DNA from: JAYUDN01 sp043739785
Lineage (GTDB): Bacteria; Patescibacteriota; Gracilibacteria; BD1-5; UBA2023
Direction of reading: 5' to 3'
Assembly: GCA_043739785.1 (NCBI GenBank)
Contig: JAYUDN010000028.1
Span: forward strand, 1 to 64,000
DNA: 64,000 nt
Shown: piece after piece, positions 55,759 to 64,000 of the stretch
Layout: each line of letters begins with the position of its first letter
Numbering within the stretch: position 1 is the first letter of the stretch
The notes under the pieces: model-generated
The model's database searches: none
Told to the model about the DNA's origin: nothing
Seen by the model: only the letters and a program-made list of their open reading frames with translations
Translations under genes and position numbers: made by a program

Positions 55759-56598
55759 ATGGGTGCCTTGCAACAATCTCTCTTCAAAAAATCTTCGAAA
55801 ACCTTTTATTATAGTACTCTATTTTTCCCAAGGTATATGAGATCAGATATACATGATCTCTACGCATTTGTAAGAACCGCTGATGACTATGTGGATACTC
55901 TTCCTCAGGATAGAGAAGCATTTTATCGATTTAGGAATAATGCACTCTCGGCACTCGATCATCCAGATACGCAATCTCATGATCCTATCATTGCTTGATT
56001 CGTCGATGTATATAAGAAGTATGATTTCAAGAGAGAGTGGGTAGTGTCTTTCCTCGGGGCGATGGAGTCAGATCTATCGGTCGTATCTATGACTGACGTA
56101 GAGGCGCTAGAGAAATATATGCATGGGAGTGCTGCAGTAGTATGATATATGATGTGTGCTATATTTTCTATAGATGATCCCGATAGCCTCTATGCTGCAA
56201 AAATGCTCGCATACTCTATGCAGAGTATAAATTTCATACGCGATGTCGCTGAAGACAATGAACTCGGAAGAAAGTATCTCTATGATATCGGCGGCATACG
56301 CTATGGTTGACTGATTATCCAAGATGAACATTTATCTCCATTTATAGATCTCCACTTACAAAACTATTATGCGTATCTCCGCAAAGCTCAGGCGTGACTC
56401 TATGATCTCCCTCTTGCCTTCAGGGTACCAGTCCTCACAGCAAGCGATATGTACGCATGGACTGCCAGAGAGATAGAGAAGAATCCATCTGTTATCTTCA
56501 AAAGAAAAATAAAGCCTACAAAGGGACATATTATGATCCATGCAATACGGAACTTTATTGTAGAGTGAGTATGACTTGCTCGTTTGATGAAATCGTAG
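55759..56598 (+). CDS. crtB: phytoene synthase CrtB
   Basis: A 279-residue trans-isoprenyl synthase joining two GGPP to phytoene. SLFKKSSKTFYYSTLFFP begins the fold; LYAFVRTADDYVD contains the first Asp-rich motif (substituted as DDYVD) and SINFIRDVAEDNELGRKYL the second. TGA Gly at 55996, 56143, 56308 and near the end, where GVGLARLMKS contains two. Its precursor enzyme, GGPP synthase (CrtE), is not in the window. Convergent with crtY-blh. Confidence 0.94.
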
Positions 56599-56686
56599 AG
56601 TGCAAAAAAATCATCTGACCTTTAGATTCACCCAAGATGGATTATTTAGTAGAATTTATAGCAGAGAGAACGAGATAAAAATCATT

Positions 56687-58705
56687 CTAGATTTTTATCC
56701 TACTATACAACCTGTGCATCGTGATCACATGAGGAAGACTCAAGCAGGCTATAAAAATAAAAAATAATCCCCATTGTCAATAGGCATCACCATAATTCGC
56801 AAGAGGCCAAAAAAAATAAAATAATCCTCATAGAATCCAAGCACCTACATGAAATGGAAGCGACTGTAACCAAATATCTTTACTCTCTCTACGAAGGTAT
56901 AATTTTAGGTGTTCCCAGCCAGTGAAGCTATGTTGTCCGATAAAGTATATGCCAAATGCGAATAATAGAGGAATTTGACTCGAGAGTATGAGAAAGATGA
57001 TAGTAAGAAAAAGCGAGAACTGCTTCTTATATACCGCCCAGAGGAGCCAAGGGATCAAAAACCAAACTGGAATAGCAAATAGGAGTGGAAGACTGCCAAT
57101 AGAAGTGAGAATGGTATTCGTCTCATCGAAGTGTGTCCCGAGGATATATATGAGCACAGAGATACCCCAAAGGAGTGAAGTCATACAGTCGAAATCCCAA
57201 CTCTTTCCATCTGTTTCTCCAAAATGCCACATAGAATAGAGTAGGAATACGATAAGTGCTATTTGTGGCATCCAGAGCCATAGTATTCCCATCATCAGAG
57301 CAAGGAGAAGATATCTCAAGATAAATATCGGTGCTTTTCTCTGATTCCATAAACCCGCTCCGAGTAAATGATCGACCGCCCCATGTGGTATACCTACAGT
57401 GATCATCCCGAGAGCAAGTAATATAAATCCTATCTCAGTCTGGAAAGAGGTATACTGTCTAAGAAATATGAAAAGCAGAGTTATAAGTATCAGTATTCAC
57501 GGTCGAAACCATGGAGAGCTCATAATTTTTCTAGAGAGAGCTCAGAGAAATGGTTTCCAAGGTAATTGGTAAAAAATAGATATTTCTTCGCCTATATTTG
57601 TTTTCTCATCCAGGAATTTGAGTGTTTTCTGGATATCTATTTTTTGAAGCAGTGTTATAAAGATATACTTGCCATACTCTGGGGTATTTTTTAGTATATC
57701 TAAAAGGAGAGAATCATACCAAGTGAAACGACTTTGTAGAATCGATGCATACTCTCTACTCGGTATATCTATAGTTTCACTTTTCTTGAGAGCTACTGCA
57801 ATGTCGAAAGCCTGACGATACATACTCTTGAAGGCATACCCCGTACTTGCTTTGATATTATAGTTTCTTGCCCCGATATTTATGACACCTTGTATGCTTT
57901 CATTTTGGATCCTCCTATGAGTCATAGGGATACATCCTATTTCGATATCGATTCGCCTGAATGCTCCGTACGATTTCTGGATATATTTTTCTAAGATTAT
58001 TTCTGCTTCTTGAGTCTCGATAGCGAGTTCACCAAAACGCGTCACTTCTACTAAGGCTCTCGTAGAAGAAAAAGGGAGTACATACACAAACTGTGTACAT
58101 CCTTGTTGTTCTATATCAAAATCCATAAATCGAAAAACCTCAGGATCTATGATATCACCTTCGGTCTCGATCATCCAGCCTACGAAACTCTGAAGGATAT
58201 GCGGTGTTCCAGTATTTAGTGCCTCGTATGAGGGAGTACGTGAATCAAACACTCTATCTCCTCTCACTTTTTCGTCATTTACTTCTACAAAAATCCCCTC
58301 ATCATCCCTAGAAATATGAGTTATAGGATGTATGAGTATATCCCATGTATGCATCTCTATAAGTTCTTCGATCTTATTATAGAGATCACTACTATCGATA
58401 TGATTGTATGAAAGGGGTGAGAGGTTTATTGGTTCTCGAGTACTGAGCTCGAGCCTATCCCATGATTTTGTGATGAGATCTTTCAGATGGAGAAAAATAG
58501 GCTCATCTTCATAGGACCAAAAACAAAAAGTTTTATCTTTTCTATTTTTTTTCTCTTTATCTATGAGCAGTACTTTTTTACTCGTCAGAAGTCCATTTCG
58601 AAAGAGTTCTAAGATCAAGAGTGAAGTAGAAGCCCCCATGCCACAAAATATATAATCATATTTTGGAATATTTTTTTCTCATATTTGCAGCTTATTTTTT
58701 CTCAT
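56687..58705 (-). CDS. crtY-blh: fusion of lycopene beta-cyclase and beta-carotene 15,15'-dioxygenase
   Basis: A 672-residue fusion. Residues 1-~388 are CrtY: YDYIFCGMGASTSLLILEL (dinucleotide fold), LIDKEKKNRKDKTFCFW, EIGCIPMTHRRIQ and NIKASTGYAFKSMYRQA, the last as in Bacteroidota-type cyclases. Then LPWKPFLGALSRKIM, whose Gly is TGA 57542-57544, leads without a stop into Blh (from ~395), a membrane protein with GIPHGAVDHLLG, YSMWHFGETDG and GQHSFTGWEHLK supplying His ligands. CrtY makes beta-carotene from lycopene and Blh splits it to two retinals, so one polypeptide does both last steps. Stop TAG 56687. Confidence 0.94.
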
Positions 58706-58721
58706 TATGCTTATAAAAAGC

Positions 58722-58867
58722 TAGGGACTTCCCCAGTTATTGGTTAGTTTTTCGGAGTAATTTAAGTATTTCTGTGTAGATATTTTTTCAGATTATACCA
58801 CAATTATAACTAAATCTAGATTCTTTCAAATAGTAATAAAGGAATTACCGTCAACTGGGGAAGACCC
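58722..58867. mobile_element. MITE-like element, right copy
   Basis: About 146 bases, same orientation and most of the same sequence as the left copy: TAGGGACTTCCCCAGTT at one end, AACTGGGGAAGACCCA at the other. The interior TTTTTCGGAGTAATTT and the block ending AGGAATTACCGTCAACTGGG agree almost base for base. It starts 17 bases upstream of the crtY-blh start. Confidence 0.85.
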
Positions 58868-58968
58868 ATTCTGAAATATAAATCAAGGGAAAATATATTT
58901 AATTTAGTATGTAAAAAGAGTTCACGATTCCATGAAAAACTTATAATACGAGAAAATAATAAAATGTC

Positions 58969-58996
58969 TTGACATACTATGATTGAAAGATAATAT
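58969..58996 (+). promoter_or_regulatory. consensus promoter
   Basis: TTGACA (58969-58974), 16-base spacer, TAATAT (58991-58996). It lies 21 bases before the start of the hypothetical gene at 59018 and just outside the right MITE copy. Confidence 0.7.
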
Positions 58997-59017
58997 CAAC
59001 GATATTAAATTTAATTT

Positions 59018-59624
59018 ATGGGAGATTACGTACGTCCGATTGAGTTAGGACATAATTCAATAGCAACCTGGGCTAATTTTTTTTGGATTTGACTGAGATA
59101 AGCGTATTTTATGATCTGTTATTGCTGAATCCGTTGAGTATCTACTACAACAATGACATAGTTGAAAATCTCATATTACTATAGGAGAAGAATGAGTTGA
59201 TAAAGCTGTTACTGTGGAAAACATTGCAATTGAATCAAGTTCTCTGAGTGAATTACTGATACTCAGGATCCATGCCTCACTAAATGTATTATACGAAAAA
59301 TGAAATACTATAGTTTTTGATGATTTTTTTAGACAATTTGGTATCGAATTAACACAGAATGAAAAATTGGATTTTTGGAAAACATTGTGTGAGGATAATG
59401 ATTGATTTTTTCCTTATATTCAAGATAATGGAAGTCTCGAAACACGATTACTACTATCGTGATTTGCATATCTGGCAAGGAAAGAATTTATGAAAAAATT
59501 TGGTTGGAGATCTGGGATAATACGATCTTGATATAGGATGCCCGAAGATCCGATGACACCAATTATTTCAATGAGAAGAAATGATATCTCTATGACTTGA
59601 GCCAACTGAAAATTATTATTCTAG
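59018..59624 (+). CDS. hypothetical protein with T8 frameshift
   Basis: ATG 59018 opens MGDYVRPIELGHNSIATWAN and then meets a run of eight T (59077-59084). In frame, the reading ends a few codons later; removing one T joins it to a 180-codon frame, GFDGDKRILGSVIAESVEYL onward, ending TAG 59622. The second part has about ten TGA-Gly codons and no start codon of its own, so the two parts belong together. It may be a pseudogene, a homopolymer sequencing error, or a slippery-site gene. No family recognised; the sequence is mostly helical. Confidence 0.6.
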
Positions 59625-59643
59625 CAGATCTTTCTAATAGCAT

Positions 59644-61185
59644 TTATCTCCCTCCGAAAATTGCTCCGAGTAGTCCTCGAGCGATCTGGGCTCCGACGGT
59701 TCCTCCCGTTCTCCCACCGATTGATTTCCCAAGGGTACGACCGAGTTCGGCTGCGAGTGTTGATCCGACATTTTTGGCGATTTTCCCACCGACTCCATTC
59801 ATTAGTGATGGAGTATTGGCTTCGATCGATTGGGCAAGTTTCTCGGATATTTTCTTCTCGAGTACCTCTCGAGCGCTCTCTGGATCGAGAGGGGTATGAT
59901 ATTTTTTTTCGATTTCTGAAAGGCTCGTGAGTGAAATGAGTTCTTCGTCGCTGAGGGATCCCATTCGAGACTCGGGAGGAGCGATCATCGTATCAACCAG
60001 TGGAGTTGGTATCCCCTTCTCGTCGAGGGCGGTGACGAATGCTTCGCCGATTCCGAGGGTCGTGAGGTCGTTCGCGACATCATAGTATGGAGTCTCTGGG
60101 AAATTTTCACTCGCCCGTTTGATCGCTTCCCGGTCATGAGCTGTGAAGGCTCGGAGGGCGTGCTGGACCTTGAGTCCGAGCTGAGTAAGGATACTTGGGG
60201 GGATATCGATAGGATTCTGGGTACAGAAAAATATACCGACTCCCTTCGATCGGATGAGCTTGATAATCATTTCTATCTCCTGAAGGAGTGAAGGAGATGC
60301 GTTCTCAAATATGAGATGTGCTTCGTCGATAAAGAGTACCAGTTTCGGCTTCTCGAGATCTCACACCTCAGGAAGAGTTGTATATATTTCTGTAAGAAGC
60401 GAGAGCATAAAGGTCGAAAAAAGCTTCGGCCTCGACATCATATCCATAAGTCGAATCACGTTGACATATCATTTCCCTGCTTCATCAGTTCGCATAAAAT
60501 CATGGATATCGAATGATGGTTCCCCGAAAAAGATATCTGCTCCTTGAGATTCGAGCTCGATGATTTTTCTCATAATGGTTCCGACCGTCGAAGTCGAGAT
60601 CATCCCATACTCTTTTTCGATTTCATCTTTTCCTTCATTCGAGAGGTATTGAAGCACTTTTTTGATATCGGCTAGATCTATCAGAAGGAGTCACTGATCA
60701 TCTGCGTACTTGAATATCAGGGCCATGACACTCTGCTGAGTATCGTTGAGCTCGAGGAGTCTCGAAAAGAGAATCGGTCCGTATTCACTGACTGTCGCAC
60801 GAAGCCTGACTCCCGGACTCATTGTCAGGCTGTAGAACTCGGTTGGAAAGCTTTTCCCAATCCACCCTGATACACTCATAAGAGTCAATCGTTCCTGGAT
60901 TTTGTCATTCATTTCTCAGGAAAGTGCGAGTCCGGAAATATCTCCTTTGATATCCATGACTATCGTCGGGATACCATTTTTCGAGAGGGATTCGATCATC
61001 TTTTGAAGGGTTTTGGTCTTTCCTGTACCCGTCGCTCCCGCCACGAGTCCATGACGATTCATCGTCGAGAGCGGCAGGTTGACCCAGGCTCCAGGGATGA
61101 TATTTCATTTTTCCATACCGATTCCGAGAGGAAATGACAGCCCAGAGAAGCTATAGCGAGTCTTGATATCTTGAGAAAGAGACAT
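59644..61185 (-). CDS. HerA/DUF853-type ATPase
   Basis: A 513-residue FtsK/HerA-superfamily ATPase of the DUF853 type. GLVAGATGTGKTKTLQKMIE is Walker A near residue 50; PKLVLFIDEAHLIFENAS is Walker B near residue 285; FCTQNPIDIPPSIL follows as a sensor-like block. The C-terminal ~80 residues are Ala/Gly-rich (GKSIGGRTGGTVGAQIARGL). TGA Gly at 60905, 60691, 60469 and 60361. Bacterial members are common and poorly characterised; DNA translocation or end processing is possible. Confidence 0.9.
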
Positions 61186-61267
61186 AGAATTTAAGATTGG
61201 AAATAGAATGAGTAGAATTTTTTTTTGATTCGGAAAAAGTATATAGAAAATCCGCTTTTTATACAAC

Positions 61268-61293
61268 AAAAAACCTTCATCTGAAGGTTTTTT
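61268..61293. terminator. bidirectional Rho-independent terminator
   Basis: AAAAAACCTTCA (61268-61279) and TGAAGGTTTTTT (61282-61293). It lies 14 bases beyond the stop of the secreted-protein gene. Confidence 0.92.
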
Positions 61294-61306
61294 GTTTATA
61301 CTTTGA

Positions 61307-61900
61307 TTATTGGGCCATATCAGACTGAGCTCCTCCAGCATCGGTCTCGAGAGAAGAGACATTACATGTTTTGGTATCAGTTTTGAAAGTATCCCAAGCG
61401 GATTTATGACTCGTTTGACGGGTCTTTCGAGCGTCCTCACTACTCGTCATCCAAGCCTTCCAGGCATTTTCTATAGCCGTTCTTCGAGCCGTTTTGTCAG
61501 TGATCTGATAGGCGGTGTCGAGAGCTAGGGCACGAGTAGTATATGCTGTACTCTGAGAAGAAGAAGCAGTATTCCATGCAGAAAGAAGAGCTGATTCTCT
61601 CTTCGCGACCGCGGTTCGAACGCAGACAAGTTGCTCGGCAGACATCCCAGAATTGGTCATACCAGTTCCTGATTTCATTTTCAGTCGTTTATCAGACATG
61701 CCATTTTCTCCCTGGTATTTCACCATCTGTTTTGGCTTGGAACTCGACATCATTCATTGATCATTTCAGACTCTTACTTCTTTGATTCGGAAGGTGTTCA
61801 TATCGTTGGTGGTTCCATCTTCAGTCGTATAGGCACTGACGTAAGCCATGGAAATAGTGGAGAGCATGAGTATGCTCATATAGAGGGCAAAGCGTTTCAT
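61307..61900 (-). CDS. secreted helical protein
   Basis: A 197-residue protein with a signal peptide (MKRFALYMSILMLSTISMAY), a Met/Lys/Gly-rich linker (MKSGTGMTNSGMSAEQL) and a helical Ala/Thr/Ser-rich domain with Cys at about residues 93 and 179 that might form a disulfide. Similar small Ala-rich exported proteins are frequent in CPR. TGA Gly at 61754 and one nearby. It ends at a strong terminator. Role unknown. Confidence 0.75.
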
Positions 61901-62093
61901 GGGAAAAAAAGGTTAAGAATTGAAGCACCGTCATTTTATAGAGTTCCCCTCATTTCGCAAGAGAGTACATTATAGACAAAGATATATTGTTTATTATTAT
62001 AAAAGTATATCTTCACCAATTCTTGGAGTGGACCTATGATTCACAAAATCAAACGAGCTATTATTCTTCACATGTTCCTCGCGGATTCATCAC

Positions 62094-63860
62094 CTAAAAC
62101 CCACTCTGCAGTTCGAGCATTCGCTGGTAGATCCCTCACTGTTCTGAAAGTGTTTCATGCTTTCCTCGTTCGACGACTTGTCCCCCTTCTATGACGATGA
62201 TATCATCCGCGTGTCTGACGGTCTGGAGTCGATGCGCGATGATGATGACGGTTCGTCCTTCGAAGAGGGTATTAAGAGCTTCGGTAATAGCTTCTTCTGA
62301 GAAACTATCCAGAGCACTCGTCGGTTCATCCAAGAGTATTATCTCCGGATTCTTGAGAAATATCTTCGCAATCGCGAGTCGTTGTTTCTGCCCTCAGGAG
62401 AGCCTGACTCCCCTCTCCCCTATCTCTGTATCGAGTCCATCTTTCATCTCGAAGACGAAATCACAGTGAGCGAGTTTGAGGGCTTGGATGAGTTTTTGCT
62501 CCGTAGTGACCTCGCCTTTATTCACTATCGATTTATCTTCTCAAGTAGTACTCAAAGCGGAAACGAGGTTTTCTCTGATGGTGGCATCGAAGACACTGGG
62601 TTCCTGAGTGAGATATCCGATGTGAGGATAGTAGGTTTTCAGTGCTGTCTCGGAGAGTACATTTCCAAGAATAGAAATACTTCACGAATCTGGATGCAGG
62701 TATCCAGCAATGAGTTTGAGGAGAGTCGTCTTCCCTCCTCCACTCTCACCGACGAGAGCGGTCTTCTTTCCTCGAGCAATCGTGAGAGAGAAGTCAGAGA
62801 AGACTCTGGTTTCATTGTAGCCGTAGGAGATAGCTTTGACATCAATATCTTTTTGTTTAGGCGAGAAAGAATATCCTTCATCATAACCTTTTATAGGAGT
62901 AAGTGCATCAAATGTATCCCACATTTTTTCTATATGTTGACCATCTCTTGTGAAACGCCGGAAGGTATCATATACTGTTCTGAGAGTGGTTTCAAGCATC
63001 CCGATAATGAGTATATACATTGAAAAAGTCCAGAAACTCTGCGTTCCAGTCAAAACCTCATTTCAAACGTAAATATATATAATCATTCGAAATGCGAATC
63101 CGATAATACGTACCAGAATATACATTCACCCCACTGAATTATCTATCGCATAGTTTTGGACACGTATATCTTCAAGAGTTTTTTCTATTCTCATTTTTTC
63201 CGTTTTGAACTCATTATTTTGAAGATATTCCATTTTTGACATAAAAATACGTGCAAGAATCCTCCCATATTCAGTCTCAATTTCCACTCTTCGCTTTCTG
63301 TAAGGAATCGTGTAATTCTTATCGATATAGTAAGTTATAAGAAGTATCAAAGTAACTACACTCAGAATCCCCACTCAATAGTATATATTAAACTGAGATA
63401 CTCTCCATACACCATATGTGCTCGCGACAATGAGAGCAAGATCTGTGCTAAGAAATCCATGAATTGTCTCCATCCACATACGAGTTCCAGATTTATATAC
63501 TTGGAGAAACCTTCCTGTTCCGATTTTATCTACGAGATTGGGTTCACCTCGAATAAATGCGGTCAAATATTTTTCTTTCGCGAAATTATCAATACTCACA
63601 TATATATTCATCCAACCCCAATGAATAACATATATTTTAATGATAAAATAAATTACGGATGTTATAGTGTATATTATCAATAAATAAACAAGATTTTCAC
63701 TATTACTTGTATTGATTGAAAACCCTATTTTTTCAAAGAAATATAATGTGAGTGCAAGATACACCCCGTCAAAAAGTCACTCAAAAGTCGACTGTAGAAA
63801 CACTTTCGGATCATTTTTTACCGGTTCAAAGAATCTCTTTGTCTTTTCGAAAAATGTCAT
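62094..63860 (-). CDS. ABC exporter, fused permease and ATPase
   Basis: A 588-residue ABC half-transporter. Residues ~1-330 hold about six membrane helices (SENLVYLLIIYTITSVIYFI, ILSVVTLILLITYY and others); the ATPase follows: ALVGESGGGKTTLLKLIAGY (Walker A), LTQEPSVFD (Q loop), GVRLSGGQKQRLAIAKI (signature), IILLDEPTSALD (Walker B) and IIIAHRL (His). Gly by TGA at 62679, 63123 and 62136 among others. MsbA-like exporters move lipids or peptides; substrate unknown. Confidence 0.93.
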
Positions 63861-63977
63861 AGTGCTACAAATAGGTAAATGTCACCATTCTAGGAAAAAG
63901 CGCGTGTTTTCAAAATCAAAATTCCTTTTGAATTTCATCAAGAAATACCTATACTAAGAGCACATAACCTCTACTCT

Positions 63978-64000
63978 ATGTCTAAAAAAACGCCAGTTAA
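63978..64000 (+). CDS. possible start of a gene cut by the window edge
   Basis: ATG 63978 with MSKKTPV and a TATACT box (63949-63954) about 24 bases upstream. Only seven codons are visible, so nothing can be said of function. Confidence 0.4.

Noticed and set aside
53181..58705. Rhodopsin and carotenoid genes as contamination from another organism
   Set aside because: These genes themselves depend on many TGA-Gly codons, so they are adapted to this genome.

Overview
The window reads as a member of the Patescibacteria (CPR) that uses genetic code 25, in which UGA means glycine; this is the signature of Gracilibacteria (BD1-5) and Absconditabacteria (SR1). Under the standard code most genes break at in-frame TGA. 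With TGA read as Gly and only TAA/TAG as stops, about 55 intact genes appear. TGA falls exactly where families need glycine: the Gly before the HExxH motif of HtpX, the oxyanion-hole and elbow glycines of a patatin, and the first Gly of a GHSLGG esterase motif. One of two tandem pilT paralogues has TGA where the other has GGC. All coordinates below assume code 25. Shine-Dalgarno motifs are rare, and several starts lie only a few bases downstream of a TATACT-like -10 box.

Layout. 0.2-12.7 kb: repeat protein, a TGA-dense AAA+ ATPase, DEAD-box helicase with a Gly/Arg tail, photolyase, small membrane proteins, HD and patatin enzymes, an RNase HII-QueH fusion, a PH-like membrane protein, an anti-sigma-like ATPase and HU. 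12.9-22.3 kb: mraY, an MscS channel, an FtsA/PilM-like ATPase with a membrane-anchored partner, dnaG with a degraded zinc ribbon, rpoD, and a DODA-type dioxygenase. 22.4-33.0 kb: a long leftward operon (Nudix, HAD, RibD/DHFR-like, ileS, metallophosphoesterase, lemA, DUF3137) behind what looks like a T-box riboswitch. Its ileS is a 1792-residue protein carrying an inserted Nudix domain, two histidine-phosphatase domains and an alpha/beta-hydrolase domain. 33-45.6 kb: membrane proteins, a nucleotide-sanitation group, two pilT genes, DHFR, two MFS transporters, Nudix. 45.7-51.6 kb: an AbrB regulator, a lipoprotein membrane-fusion protein and an RND pump fused to an RDD domain. 51.7-53.2 kb: HtpX and an NTF2-like protein.

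53.2-58.9 kb is the most striking accessory region: a DTE-type proton-pumping rhodopsin next to a retinal-synthesis cassette (crtI, crtB and a CrtY-Blh fusion) that is bracketed by two same-orientation copies of a ~147-bp MITE-like element. Rhodopsin needs retinal; CrtB and CrtI make lycopene from GGPP, CrtY makes beta-carotene, and Blh cleaves it to retinal. No GGPP synthase is visible here, so the precursor must come from elsewhere in the genome or from outside. 59-64 kb: a hypothetical gene with a T8 frameshift, a HerA-like ATPase, a secreted protein and an ABC exporter.

Recurring themes are gene fusion (IleRS with four enzymes, RNase HII-QueH, CrtY-Blh, RND-RDD), recoded glycine, nucleotide-pool enzymes, and small mobile palindromes, one of which lies inside the ileS reading frame and another inside its leader.
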